Notes: generated by a model from the letters alone, not told the origin. Positions 33,485 to 42,545 are shown, numbered from the stretch's first letter. The stretch: DNA of 64,000 nucleotides from DTKD01 sp050948905 (GCA_050948905.1 JBMNES010000001.1:1612001-1676000); one strand, 5' to 3'. A program made the numbers and translations.

Positions 33485-34903
33485 TCAGCCTTTGATACCC
33501 AGAGGTGACCCGTAGACATCCTCGCCGTCTTCCTCAAGGTCGTTCAATTCACCCAGCCTGTCGATGGGGTAAGGAAATGGCCCGGCTTGAGGTATCCTGT
33601 CGACCCACTGAGCGCGGAAATGCTGATCCTGCATTCGGCAGCTCTCTTTGTGCCAGCAATATCCTTCGTGGCTCGCCATCCTCTTCCAAATCGTCTCCAC
33701 GCTCTCCTGCCGTACATTGCCAAAGGCCAGCGGCGTGAAATCGCACGGCGTCATATCCCCGAATGCGGTCATATAAAACTGGCACCAACCCGCATAGCAC
33801 CCGTTGCCCGTGGGGCCGTTGACGTGTGCCTGGGTAATCACGGAGGGCAGCTCACGATCACGGTTATATTGCTCCTCAATCCGACAGAGCTGCTCTTTAT
33901 CCTCGTCTGTAAGGAGATGTATCTTGTGCTCGTGCAACAATCGCCCGGTCGGTACCACGTCGAATATGGTTATCTCATCCGCTCCGGCCGACTTCGCCAG
34001 TTCGATCATCTCCAGAACTTGTCCGCTGTGCAGCCGCTGTGGCGTCGCATAAGTCGAGATACCCGCCATAATCCCAGCATCCTTGCATCTCTTCAAACCC
34101 TCAATCGCCTTATTAAAGCAGCCCGGCACTCGTCGCATCTGGTCGTGATCGTCCGGGTTTGGCGAGTCGATGGATATATGAATCGCCCACAGCCCAGCCT
34201 CGACCAATTTCTTCACGTTCTCTTTATTGAGAAGCAGGCCGTTGCTGAACATCAAAGCCACTGCCTCGTCTTTGTCCACCCACTGAATCAGTTCGTATAT
34301 GTCCCCGCGCAACAGCGGCTCGCCACCAGTGAAGACTATTGTCACGGTTCCCAACTGCTCGGAGTCACGTATCACCTGTTTCCATTGCTCCGTCGTCAAT
34401 TCCGGCTCATTTGCGCGTTTATATCGCACTGCACTGCAATGAACGCAATCCGCCTGGCATTTTGTGGTCACCTGCAGCGTGCACACAGTCGGCTGCGGAT
34501 GTCCGTCCAACTCCAGAGCCAGCCGATTGCCCAGCAGTTTCATGGATGCGTTTGTCGGGATTGGAGGCTGATACGATGTGTATATCAGTGTATCATCGCG
34601 GCGTTTGATCGGCTTTCCCCGTGCCTGAATTGTTTTTTCCACTCCCTTGATCGCTTTTTGCGCATCCGGCAATTTCCCCACCGCTCCGGTAGGATATGCG
34701 CGAAATGTGCCGTCGTCGTCCAGCTCCGTCGTCATACCGAAGAGTTCGATTTCCTTTTTATTCATCAATCTGGAAATCGAAGACGTGGCCTTAACAAGCG
34801 TGTGATCTTTCAAACGATGCCCTAACACCCGTGCGAGTGGTCCTGAAAAATGCGGTGGGCTGTCTTGTCGAACCGAAAGTAGTCGGAAATGTCTCTTGAT
34901 CAA
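33485..34903 (-). CDS. Radical SAM/SPASM-type protein
   Basis: 472 residues from TTG 34903, which lies 6 bases after GGAGAGG. The 4Fe-4S radical SAM site is CQADCVHCSA (C-x3-C-x2-C) at about residues 152-159, followed by VFTGGEPLLRGD and HISIDSPNP. A C-terminal SPASM-like cysteine region is present: GCYAGWCQFYMTAFGDMTPCDF, then CWHKESCRMQD. An N-terminal extension of about 140 residues precedes the barrel. Family members modify peptides or anaerobic sulfatase-like proteins; no obvious peptide precursor lies next to it, only FmdB. Substrate unknown. Confidence 0.85.
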   Translation of the reverse strand: MIKRHFRLLSVRQDSPPHFSGPLARVLGHRLKDHTLVKATSSISRLMNKKEIELFGMTTELDDDGTFRAYPTGAVGKLPDAQKAIKGVEKTIQARGKPIKRRDDTLIYTSYQPPIPTNASMKLLGNRLALELDGHPQPTVCTLQVTTKCQADCVHCSAVRYKRANEPELTTEQWKQVIRDSEQLGTVTIVFTGGEPLLRGDIYELIQWVDKDEAVALMFSNGLLLNKENVKKLVEAGLWAIHISIDSPNPDDHDQMRRVPGCFNKAIEGLKRCKDAGIMAGISTYATPQRLHSGQVLEMIELAKSAGADEITIFDVVPTGRLLHEHKIHLLTDEDKEQLCRIEEQYNRDRELPSVITQAHVNGPTGNGCYAGWCQFYMTAFGDMTPCDFTPLAFGNVRQESVETIWKRMASHEGYCWHKESCRMQDQHFRAQWVDRIPQAGPFPYPIDRLGELNDLEEDGEDVYGSPLGIKG

Positions 34904-35034
34904 AGTCAACCTCTCCTTCCCGTCTCTGACATTTATGAGCCAAGCCCCAACCCATCCTCCGATTTATCGCTACACTCCGGTTGTGATACAATACCCAAAA
35001 GGAAAAGTGAATATACTACACAAGGCGGTTTTTG

Positions 35035-36261
35035 ATGAGCAATTCGATACTTGCGGCGATCGAGGAAAATGCTGAAAAGGCTCGGGAGTTTCTCATCGAT
35101 CTCATACAAATACAGAGCGTTTCCGGAGAAGAGACCGAAGCCGTTCGCTTTTGTCTAGGTAAATTTGCACAAGCGGGCTGTGAATGCAAACTGGTCTCGC
35201 TTTCTAATGAAATCAAGAAAGACCCGGAATACAGCCATCCCGAGGTTCCGGTCTCTTACGACGGCCGATCTAACCTTTCGATTTGCAAGCCTGGCACGGG
35301 CGGCGGTAGAAGTCTGATCCTGCAGACTCACATCGACACCGTTCCTGCATCGGATTGGGAGGACGCATTTGTCCCACGCGAAGAAGGCAGCCTGATCTAC
35401 GGCCGCGGATCATGCGACGCCAAAGGTCATATCGCCGCAATATGGCTGGCTCTGGCGGCCTTGCGTGATGTCTCGTTAAAGGGAGACGTCCAGGCACAGG
35501 TGGTTGTCGAAGAGGAATTCGGGGGTAACGGCGCTTTGGCTATGATTCGTGCCGGCTACAAAGCAGATGCTGTTCTGGTCGCCGAAAGCACAGAGATGCA
35601 GATACACCCCGCCAACCGGGGGGCCATCTGGTTTAAAATCGAAATCGAGGGGATGCCTCGGCATATGGGCCGCAAGCATGAGGGTATCTCAGCTATTGAT
35701 CTTTCGTATAAAGTAATCAACGCGCTCTACGAATATGAAGACCGCATAATCGCAGAGAGTGCGGGTTACCCCGGTTTTGAGAAGTATACCAACCCTGTCC
35801 AGGTTAACGTCGGAATGTTGCACTCCGGACAGTGGCCGTCGATGGTCGCCGCCAACGCCGAAATAGAAGGCGGGGTGGGGTTTTTACCTAACCGGTCTAT
35901 GGATCAGGTGAAACGTGAGATGCGGGAGGTTATCGAGTCTATAGACGATCCCTGGTTGCAGGATCATTACAAACTCAGCTTCCCTAAACTACACAACGAT
36001 TCTTATGAGACCAACTACAATCATCCGGCAGTCCTCGCTCTTAAAGGCGCGTGTGATAGTGCCGGGCTGGACTCAGAGGTGTTCGGCTGGAACGTCAGTT
36101 GCGATGCGCGGCTCTATGCTAAACTGGGGAATATGCCTACGATCGTATTCGGTGCGGGCTCGATATTAGACGCTCACGCACGAGATGAGAAAATCGACTT
36201 CGAAGATATCCTGAAATCGGCTGAAGTAATGGCGAACTTTATAATTGACTGGTGCGGATAG
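35035..36261 (+). CDS. M20 family metallopeptidase (ArgE/DapE/carboxypeptidase-like)
   Basis: 408 residues. Metal ligands are visible: H99 in LQTHIDTVP, D128 in YGRGSCDAKGH, and the catalytic/metal Glu pair E160-E161 in VVVEEEFGGNGAL, then AEST and a C-terminal GAGSILDAHARDEKI. A dimerisation (lid) domain lies about 190-300. The enzyme hydrolyses an amide bond of an N-acyl amino acid or small peptide in the cytoplasm; ArgE, DapE and peptidase alternatives cannot be separated here. TTG 35032 could be an earlier start; ATG 35035 is preferred, with GGCGG upstream. Confidence 0.87.
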   Translation: MSNSILAAIEENAEKAREFLIDLIQIQSVSGEETEAVRFCLGKFAQAGCECKLVSLSNEIKKDPEYSHPEVPVSYDGRSNLSICKPGTGGGRSLILQTHIDTVPASDWEDAFVPREEGSLIYGRGSCDAKGHIAAIWLALAALRDVSLKGDVQAQVVVEEEFGGNGALAMIRAGYKADAVLVAESTEMQIHPANRGAIWFKIEIEGMPRHMGRKHEGISAIDLSYKVINALYEYEDRIIAESAGYPGFEKYTNPVQVNVGMLHSGQWPSMVAANAEIEGGVGFLPNRSMDQVKREMREVIESIDDPWLQDHYKLSFPKLHNDSYETNYNHPAVLALKGACDSAGLDSEVFGWNVSCDARLYAKLGNMPTIVFGAGSILDAHARDEKIDFEDILKSAEVMANFIIDWCG

Positions 36262-36469
36262 CATTTGATGTAGGCGGCGGCCTCCGTCGCCATATAAAAG
36301 GCCAATTGATAGGTGGCGATCTCCGAATCGCCACCTGAAAGGCCGCTGCAGGGCATTTGCAGCCTTGAAACCCTCAATATTCGCGTCCGTCTGAATTCTG
36401 TGGTATTATGTGCGAACGTCAGATATGATGCATCGAAACATCACGCAGATGCAGTCCGAGGAGTGGCAA
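36262..36469. repeat. Short intergenic region with two CTCCG hairpins
   Basis: Hairpin 36276-36291 has arms GGCGG/TCGCC around CCTCCG, and hairpin 36312-36335 has arms GGTGGCGAT and ATCGCCACC around CTCCGA. The last bases upstream of the next gene carry GAGGAG. Confidence 0.8.
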
Positions 36470-37369
36470 ATGGGCGATACCGTGAACAGCGGGATAAAGA
36501 AAAGACTTAAGCGGAATCTGACCGCGGGTCTGCTGGGGATTCTGGCTGCGCATGTGCTGTTGTTGGTCACGCTGCGCTACCAGGCGTTTCTGCCCGCTTA
36601 TGTCGCCAAGACTGCGCTGTGCATATTTCCCACTCCTATTGCATTTGGGCTGGCTATCGGCATGATCTCCCCACGCAGGGCTATCGCCTGGGCGCCGCTG
36701 TGGTCGGGTGTATTCAGCCTGTTGTTGATCGCGATTATCTCAACTGCCCTCAGCCGTGCGTTTATAAATCCGAGCGAAAGAATAGCGTGGATGGTTGCTG
36801 GTGGTGTAATCGGTCTGGGGGCGGGAATCCTTGGTCAACTGCTGGCTGCCAGAGCTTTCGTCGGCAGATCGATATTGGCTTTTATCGCGTTGTGCTGTCT
36901 TGCTGTGATTGGTGGTGCGGTGATGCTGAACGGCCAGTTGACCTCCTATCAACAGGCCAGCATGGGGCACGTGCTCGACGATGTAGACCGGGAGTATATC
37001 GCGCTGTCTCCGGGTATGGCCTGGCAGTGCAAGCGTGACGTTGGCCGCGGGGTGTACGTCCTCAGTTCGACGTTGAACGGAAGCCCGATACATGTATATG
37101 CTGTGCCGGACCCGGCGGTGGTGGATCACATTGAATACGATCACCAGATGGACTGCAAGCCCGGCAACGACCAGGTTGCCGTCCACAATTGCCTCATGCG
37201 CGCCGGAGTTAGAGAGGAATTGCTGCTTGGTCTGACTCAGGAGGAAAGCGGCAAATGGATCGCTGTCATCCGCACGACACAGCTTACCCTCGGCCCGGAC
37301 GGTCGATTCCGTATGACGGCAACAATGAAAACGCCCGCCCGCTCCACCGACACCTCCCGCCCTCTATAA
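36470..37369 (+). CDS. Membrane protein of unknown function
   Basis: 299 residues from ATG 36470 (GAGGAG 6 bases upstream). About five membrane helices lie between residues 18 and 155, with a charged N terminus (KKRLKRNLTAG). The C-terminal 140 residues are soluble and include HVLDDVDREYIALSPGM, WQCKRDVGRGVYVLSS and DHQMDCKPGNDQVAVHN. I do not recognise the family. The gene stands alone between an M20 peptidase and the cysteine-rich operon. Confidence 0.6.
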   Translation: MGDTVNSGIKKRLKRNLTAGLLGILAAHVLLLVTLRYQAFLPAYVAKTALCIFPTPIAFGLAIGMISPRRAIAWAPLWSGVFSLLLIAIISTALSRAFINPSERIAWMVAGGVIGLGAGILGQLLAARAFVGRSILAFIALCCLAVIGGAVMLNGQLTSYQQASMGHVLDDVDREYIALSPGMAWQCKRDVGRGVYVLSSTLNGSPIHVYAVPDPAVVDHIEYDHQMDCKPGNDQVAVHNCLMRAGVREELLLGLTQEESGKWIAVIRTTQLTLGPDGRFRMTATMKTPARSTDTSRPL

Positions 37370-37495
37370 CTTCCACCCCTGCAAAAAACCGCGCCGCTCT
37401 TATTAACGCATTTACGTTATGAAGCAATACTGTCGCGAACTGCTTACGAAAGATGTGCTGGGTGAATATTTCCTCATGATATTATCCCAAATGCC

Positions 37496-37524
37496 TTGAC
37501 AAGTATGTTAATTCTGTCCATAAT
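37496..37524 (+). promoter_or_regulatory. Sigma-70-type promoter of the cysteine-rich secretome operon
   Basis: TTGACA (perfect), 17-base spacer, CATAAT (5 of 6). It lies about 72 bases before the first gene of the run 37596-44394, and I see no comparable promoter inside the run. Confidence 0.8.
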
Positions 37525-37595
37525 TCTGGTAGCTGGTTTGGGGTTATCACGTGAGTTGTTTTCTGTTTTACCGTCCAACAAAACGAGGCGATTTT

Positions 37596-38078
37596 GTGAG
37601 ACAATCCGGGAAAACCAGGTTTCTGGCTGTGCTGCTGTTGGCCGTAATGTGTTGTTCTGCGGTCGCGGGGCAATCAAGCCGACGGATTGCCGTATCGATG
37701 CAAAGGAAGACGGCATGCGCCTGCGGGTGCTCAAAAACAAGCCACGCCGACGATCCGTTTCGTCAGATAACCTGTCATCTGGAGCAGGACCACGGCCAGG
37801 CGAGTGCAACTGATCATTGCGTGAACCACGGCAAGAACGGATGCGGCTGCAAGCTCAAATCTGTTACAATTCCGGTGCATATGCATGCGATTATGGCCGA
37901 CAAGTATGAGTACGATGAGCGCCTGTCTATCTCTTTTGCGTCCGATTCAGATATGTCTCTACTCAACGCTGCTCTTCTTTGCGTTGCTGGTCACTGTTTT
38001 CATAAAGCATTAGAACAATCCTCTGACTACCAAAGCCCAACGATTTCCTTCCAAGGCCCTCGTGCGCCTCCTGCCTGA
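37596..38078 (+). CDS. Secreted Cys/His-rich protein, function unknown
   Basis: 160 residues from GTG 37596, chosen since it follows GAGGCGATTTT and the protein then begins with a signal peptide (RQSGKTRFLAVLLLAVMCCSAVAG); an upstream start at 37551 would add 15 residues. The mature part has nine cysteines and many histidines, concentrated in ACACGCSKTSHADD, TCHLEQDH and DHCVNHGKNGCGCK. The pattern suggests metal or haem binding or disulfides, but no family is recognised. It opens the cysteine-rich operon. Confidence 0.6.
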   Translation: MRQSGKTRFLAVLLLAVMCCSAVAGQSSRRIAVSMQRKTACACGCSKTSHADDPFRQITCHLEQDHGQASATDHCVNHGKNGCGCKLKSVTIPVHMHAIMADKYEYDERLSISFASDSDMSLLNAALLCVAGHCFHKALEQSSDYQSPTISFQGPRAPPA

Positions 38079-38194
38079 TCTCTGTAGGCGGTCGTTGACC
38101 GTCCAGGCTGTAACATCACAATCTCGCGGGTGAAATGACGTCTTTGCGCCGATGCTTTTATCGGTCACCCGTGCTGTAGTTACAAGAGAGGGAA

Positions 38195-38698
38195 ATGGCA
38201 TTGAAACATATCAGATTATTGCTTACGTACGTGGCATTGGCAGCGCTGGCTGCCAATATGGCGACGATTTTAGTTCCTGTTAAGGCCGATGCCAGTGGTT
38301 GCGGCTGTAGTTCATCCTGCACCACAACGGGAAAATCAGCAGATTCTTTAGATCTGACTGCGGCCCAGAAGCAGAAGCTCGCTTCTATCGACAAGCAATA
38401 CGACCCTCGCTCTCAAAAGATGACGAGCGAGTCCGACGGGCTCCGCAGGGAGTTCGCAAAGCTGATCTCTGACGCAAATGCCGACGAGTTGAGGCTCGCC
38501 CGCGTCGTTCGCCGACTGTCCTATTTGCAAGGCGAGATATTTCTATGGGACAGACAGAGGGATAAGGCCAAAGACAAAGTCTACACAGCAAAACAGAAAT
38601 CAATTCTGGCGAAAACAAACGGTGGGGGCTGCGGATGCGGTTCTGCATCCGGAGGCTGTGGATCGTCACCTGCATCGAGTAATAAAGGAGGGAAATAG
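38195..38698 (+). CDS. LTXXQ (Spy/CpxP/ZraP-like) exported protein with cysteine-rich ends
   Basis: 167 residues with a signal peptide (about 1-31). The central helical region (about 50-140: LTAAQKQKLASIDKQYDP, then DGLRREFAKLISDANADE and LQGEIFLWDRQRDK, KVYTAKQKSIL) fits the LTXXQ-motif periplasmic family of chaperone/metal-sensor proteins. The N-terminal end carries GCGCSSSC and the C-terminal end GGGCGCGSASGGCGSS, so both ends could bind metal or cross-link. Its last codons contain the SD (GGAGG) of the next gene, two bases away. Confidence 0.7.
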   Translation: MALKHIRLLLTYVALAALAANMATILVPVKADASGCGCSSSCTTTGKSADSLDLTAAQKQKLASIDKQYDPRSQKMTSESDGLRREFAKLISDANADELRLARVVRRLSYLQGEIFLWDRQRDKAKDKVYTAKQKSILAKTNGGGCGCGSASGGCGSSPASSNKGGK

Positions 38699-38700
38699 CA

Positions 38701-39819
38701 ATGCGTTTCAGATTATTTGTATTCGTGCTAATAGTGGTATTGGCAGCATTTTCTGTTTCTCTATTTGCGCAGAGTACGCCTCAGTCGGACCCGACGCTTG
38801 ACGCTCATGTTGCCGAGGCTTTTGTCGAGGCGTCGGCTGCCGCCAAGTCCAGTAACCATGATCAGGCGGCAGAGATTTATTGGAGCATCGCGGAGCGATT
38901 CCCTGATCATGCGGATGCTCCGCGTGCGGCTAAGCAGGCGGCCTATACGACAGACAAGCTGGGCGACAGAGATAAATCGATAGCCGCTTTCAAGCGTGCG
39001 CTGGATATGTATCCGGACAGCGGATATGCGCCTGCCCTGAAGAGGTGTTTGGCGCTGAGTTATCAGGCAAAAGGTGAAAAGGAAAGGGCTATTCGGGAGC
39101 TTGATGATCTGATTAGTCGGTATCCGAAGTCTGATGCGGCCTGCCTTGGGCTGATCAACCTTGGGCTTTTGCACATAGCTCAGGTCTGCAAGCAGAACAC
39201 CGACGAGCAGAACTGGCAGCGCAAGGAAGAAGCTGACGCCGCATTCAGGCGTGTTACCGAGACATTTCCCGACAAACGTGACCTGTGTGCCAAGGCGGAG
39301 ATGTATCGCGTGGGAATCGCGTTTGAGAGGGTGTTGGCCCAGCGGTCAACTTGGGATATAGCCGCAGAACAAATCCGAAACGTGTTGAGCACGTACGCGG
39401 ATGCTCCCGGGGCGATAAAGGCGCGGTTAGAGATAATGCTGGCCGAGATCGCGATGGAGAACGGGGACTACCAGGATCAGGCGCGGCGTGCGGATGCTTT
39501 GATCCAAGCTTATCCTCAATGCAAACTTGAAATAGGATGGGCTAGCTTGATAGCGGGCTACGGTTACGAGAATACAGGTGACTATGCCACAGCTTTGAAG
39601 CGCTACCTGCTCGTTATTGAAGGCCACTATGCAGTGGCCGATAACTTCAAGGGCTTGGATGTTACTTTGTTTTGCTTGATGAGGTCAGCGGAATGCCATG
39701 TCCGCACAGGAGAGACTGCTAAGGCCCTTGATATCTGGCAAACAGTGCTCAAGAACTATCCAAGTAGTCCCAAGGCCAGTCTGTCAGCTGCCATGATAGC
39801 CAAGTATGGAGGTAAGTAG
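38701..39819 (+). CDS. Exported TPR-repeat protein
   Basis: 372 residues with a signal peptide (about 1-23, ending SLFAQ). Several tetratricopeptide-like repeats follow (HDQAAEIYWSIAERFPDHAD; DKSIAAFKRALDMYPDSGYA; KERAIRELDDLISRYPKSDA; and later TGDYATALKRYLLVIEGHY). TPRs mediate protein contacts, here outside the cytoplasm. The C-terminal repeat matches the short gene fragment at 41644-41961. Its last codons GGA-GGT-AAG form the SD for the following gene. Confidence 0.85.
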   Translation: MRFRLFVFVLIVVLAAFSVSLFAQSTPQSDPTLDAHVAEAFVEASAAAKSSNHDQAAEIYWSIAERFPDHADAPRAAKQAAYTTDKLGDRDKSIAAFKRALDMYPDSGYAPALKRCLALSYQAKGEKERAIRELDDLISRYPKSDAACLGLINLGLLHIAQVCKQNTDEQNWQRKEEADAAFRRVTETFPDKRDLCAKAEMYRVGIAFERVLAQRSTWDIAAEQIRNVLSTYADAPGAIKARLEIMLAEIAMENGDYQDQARRADALIQAYPQCKLEIGWASLIAGYGYENTGDYATALKRYLLVIEGHYAVADNFKGLDVTLFCLMRSAECHVRTGETAKALDIWQTVLKNYPSSPKASLSAAMIAKYGGK

Positions 39820-39823
39820 GACT

Positions 39824-40306
39824 ATGAAGACCGCCGGGAAATACCGTCTGATTTTATACTGCACAATATTAATGGCGTGCCTTTCTATTCCGATATTCGC
39901 AGGATCCGCATGCACCTGCTGGATGTGTTCATCGCCTGATTGTCACGGCTGCGTCGATTTCAGTCCAAAGTGCGCGTACGAGGGCTGCCCCGTCGCCAGC
40001 GGTAACACCGTCGGCTGCTGTGTATTCCGATGGCACGGCTCCGGCCTACATGGTTGCGCCGGAAGCCAGACCTGTGAAAACAGCTACCAAGTTCTAACAT
40101 GCAAGTGCTGTGTAGACGTACAAGGAAAGACAGTTGGTCTCTGCACCTGTCCCCCCAAGAACTACTGCGCCCAGTATAAAGGTGACTACACCGGCTCATG
40201 TACAGGGACGGTATCATGCAACTGCGGTCTTCCGAGGTGCCCTATGGACACCGGTTGTAGAAAGTGCAATAGGATCACTGATAAGAACGGCGCTTGTGGC
40301 AAATAG
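39824..40306 (+). CDS. Secreted cysteine-rich protein (24 cysteines)
   Basis: 160 residues from ATG 39824, five bases after the previous stop. A signal peptide (about 1-27) precedes a mature part with 24 cysteines, in groups such as CTCWMC, GCCVF, CKCCVD, CTCPP, SCNCGLPRC and CRKC. No enzymatic motif. Even spacing across the chain suggests multiple disulfides or metal binding. Family not recognised. Part of the cysteine-rich operon. Confidence 0.62.
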   Translation: MKTAGKYRLILYCTILMACLSIPIFAGSACTCWMCSSPDCHGCVDFSPKCAYEGCPVASGNTVGCCVFRWHGSGLHGCAGSQTCENSYQVLTCKCCVDVQGKTVGLCTCPPKNYCAQYKGDYTGSCTGTVSCNCGLPRCPMDTGCRKCNRITDKNGACGK

Positions 40307-40323
40307 AGGAGTAAACAGATAAA

Positions 40324-40731
40324 ATGCCTACCAAAGAATCAGTGAAACAGTACATGCTATTCGGGATTTTGGGAATGATGCTGGTAATGCTACTTGCGGT
40401 TAGATTGACGCCGGTACATGCCGCAGACCATTCAGTGGATTGCGAGTGTTCTACTCATACCGAAACAGAAACCGGCACGGTGAGTGACATCTTGGTGTCA
40501 TCAAAACCACTCCGTAGTCGTATAATCACCAAAAGTGTACAAGTGACGTGGAACCAGAGCCAACCACTTTGCTGCCCCATGGGCACCTGTTCTGATCGCT
40601 GGGCATGCACGCAACACATCCGCCTTGTGACGACATACCCAATCATCGGTGACAGGTGTATGTGGACAAAGACAGTGCGCACACGACTTTCAAGTTGCCC
40701 GAGTTGCACTTGTAAGCATGGTACACCTTGA
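40324..40731 (+). CDS. Secreted small cysteine-containing protein
   Basis: 135 residues with a signal peptide (about 1-33, LFGILGMMLVMLLAVRL). The mature chain has ten cysteines (DCECST, LCCPMGTC, WACTQ, DRCMW, SCPSCTC). GAGGAG lies about 13 bases upstream of the ATG. The family is not recognised. It sits between the 24-cysteine protein and the NHL protein in the same run. Confidence 0.6.
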   Translation: MPTKESVKQYMLFGILGMMLVMLLAVRLTPVHAADHSVDCECSTHTETETGTVSDILVSSKPLRSRIITKSVQVTWNQSQPLCCPMGTCSDRWACTQHIRLVTTYPIIGDRCMWTKTVRTRLSSCPSCTCKHGTP

Positions 40732-40743
40732 GGAGCTAATTAT

Positions 40744-41643
40744 ATGTTTAAATGGATATCTATTATTGCCGCGTTTTCTATGGCGCTTTGGCCGGTTGGC
40801 TGTTTCGGCTATGCATACGACTCGTCGTTTGGTTCCGTTGGAACTGGCGATGGCCTGTTCGTCGGGCCGGTCGATCTGACGTTGGTCGCTCAGGCCGGCG
40901 GACAGACATTGCTTTATGTCCTAGATTCAGGAAACTGCAATATACAATCGTTTACCCTTACCGGGTCTTTTCAGTCCAGGTGGGGCAGCAATGGCTCAAA
41001 CAGTGGCCAGTTCGATAGTCCGATGGGGATCACGCCGACATCAGGTGGCTTCCTCTGGATCGCCGATGCTAATAACGGTAGAATCCAGAATATCTCCATT
41101 TCGGGAGCATTTCAGTCCGCAATAACGCTAGGACACGACACAGTAGGAGTAGCCTGCACTTCCGCCGGAGTCTACAGCGTTTGTATGTCTGGCTGCAGAA
41201 TTGACAAGTATGATGCTAATGGCACATTCGTGAAGGCATTCGGAAGCGAGGGCGCTGGAAACGGGCAGTTCAAAAACCCACAAGATATAGCAGCAGACAG
41301 TTCCGGCAATATCTATGTTCTTGACACGGGGAACAACCGAATTCAAAGGTTTGACTCCGAGGGAGCCTATGTGAGCCAGTTTGGCTCAAAAGGAACTGGC
41401 GATGGGCAGCTTGAGGGTCCAACGGGCTTGTACATCGACTCGTCCGGAAATATCTGGGTTGCAGACAGTGGCAATAACCGGGTGCAAAAGTTCGACTCAT
41501 CAGGGAGGTATATCACGAAATTTGGCACTCAAGGTTCTGGTAAAGGCCAATTCGACAATCCTTGTGCTATCGTCGTCGATCCTTCAGGCAAGGTGTATGT
41601 ATGCGACGGGGCGAACAGTAGAGTTCAGAAGTGGGTGCCATGA
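40744..41643 (+). CDS. Exported NHL-repeat beta-propeller protein
   Basis: 299 residues with a signal peptide (about 1-22). About six NHL repeats follow with the signature G-x-G-x-GQF-x-x-P-x-x-I-x-x-D-x-x-G-N-I-Y-V-x-D-x-x-N-N-R-I-Q, clearest at DIAADSSGNIYVLDTGNNR and GLYIDSSGNIWVADSGNNR. Such propellers bind proteins or ligands and are often extracellular. TTGAGGAGC lies 9 bases before the ATG. Its stop is followed at once by a TPR gene fragment in another frame. Confidence 0.9.
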   Translation: MFKWISIIAAFSMALWPVGCFGYAYDSSFGSVGTGDGLFVGPVDLTLVAQAGGQTLLYVLDSGNCNIQSFTLTGSFQSRWGSNGSNSGQFDSPMGITPTSGGFLWIADANNGRIQNISISGAFQSAITLGHDTVGVACTSAGVYSVCMSGCRIDKYDANGTFVKAFGSEGAGNGQFKNPQDIAADSSGNIYVLDTGNNRIQRFDSEGAYVSQFGSKGTGDGQLEGPTGLYIDSSGNIWVADSGNNRVQKFDSSGRYITKFGTQGSGKGQFDNPCAIVVDPSGKVYVCDGANSRVQKWVP

Positions 41644-41961
41644 GAAAGCGGATTCCGTGGTTTCGGGGAAATGGTGTGGTCGCACTACATTGCGGGCAAC
41701 ACCTGCGAGAGCAGAAGCGACTATGCAACTGCGTTGGTTCACTACTCTGCCATTATCGACGGCAAATACACTGAGGTAGATAACTTCGCCAACAGGGATA
41801 TCACGCTATATAGCCTGAGGCGGTCCGCCAATTGCTACGCCAGGCTTGGGCAACCAGACAAGGAGCGTCAGATGTGGGAGGCGATCATACAGCGCTATCC
41901 CGACAATCCGATAGCGAAGATCGCGGAAGCTGAGTTAGCTAAGCGGGTAGGAGGCAAGTAG
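41644..41961 (+). pseudogene. 3' remnant of a TPR-protein gene (paralogue of 38701-39819)
   Basis: The frame is open from 41644 (just after an in-frame stop) and contains a usable ATG at 41671, giving 96 residues. From residue EMVWSHYIAGN on, it aligns with the last ~100 residues of the exported TPR protein (EIGWASLIAGY), sharing DYATAL, VADNF/EVDNF, DVTLF/DITLY and the KYGGK/KRVGGK end. No signal peptide or N-terminal repeats are present, so I read it as a truncated duplicate fused after the NHL gene. It may still be translated. Its end again carries GGA-GGC-AAG, the SD of the next gene. Confidence 0.7.
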
Positions 41962-41964
41962 GCT

Positions 41965-42516
41965 ATGGCAGGAAAGACTATAGGTCGCTTGTGTCTTCTG
42001 CTGGCAGTGGGACTTTGTCTAGGGTTTGTGGCGGCTGATCAGGTAACAGCCGGAAACGCTTGTGGCTGCATCAATGGATGCTCTCTAATTGACTGCCATT
42101 GCACTGCGTGTGCTTGCGGCGATGACTCCTGTGGTTGTGCGTCCTGGGGCAGCAAGTGCCCTGCACAAGCCTGTGGCGGGAACACGGTGACGAAGAACTG
42201 TGAGTGTGGCGGAGGGGGGTGTTCGAACGTGTGTCCGAGCAAGACATTCTGCGCGCCAAACGTTCAATCGCCATACAAGCCGTGCGGGGATCTGGTTGAT
42301 TGCACGTGCGGAGGTAAAGGGTGCATCAAGTCCGATGGTTCCAGAAACTGTGCCAAACATTGCTCAGCGGCGTCCGGGGATTCTTATCTCAAACCGTGCG
42401 GCGGAGCGAAGGACTGCGCAAGCGATGACGGGTGTGGCGGGCCAGAGTGCACGTGCGGGCTTTTCTGTCCGCCCATTCCCAGCAGTTGTGGTGACGATTG
42501 TGGAACCGTGGATTAG
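41965..42516 (+). CDS. Secreted protein with 30 cysteines
   Basis: 183 residues with a signal peptide (about 1-30). The mature part has 30 cysteines in about 150 residues, with an internal duplication: YKPCGDLVDCTCGGKGC and LKPCGGAKDCASDDGC...ECTCGLFC. Gly-rich spacing is typical of disulfide-rich or metal-binding exported proteins. No family is recognised. It starts three bases after the TPR remnant's stop. Confidence 0.62.
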   Translation: MAGKTIGRLCLLLAVGLCLGFVAADQVTAGNACGCINGCSLIDCHCTACACGDDSCGCASWGSKCPAQACGGNTVTKNCECGGGGCSNVCPSKTFCAPNVQSPYKPCGDLVDCTCGGKGCIKSDGSRNCAKHCSAASGDSYLKPCGGAKDCASDDGCGGPECTCGLFCPPIPSSCGDDCGTVD

Positions 42517-42545
42517 CAAATAACGGATTAGAGGAGGTCGATTCG

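Noticed and set aside
37551..37595. Upstream start for the first cysteine-rich protein
   Set aside because: It would put a charged extension before the signal peptide and lacks an SD, while GTG 37596 has GAGGCG upstream.
37596..42516. Metallothionein identification for the cysteine-rich proteins
   Set aside because: They have signal peptides and are larger than metallothioneins, with mixed hydrophobic residues; metal binding is only a possibility.
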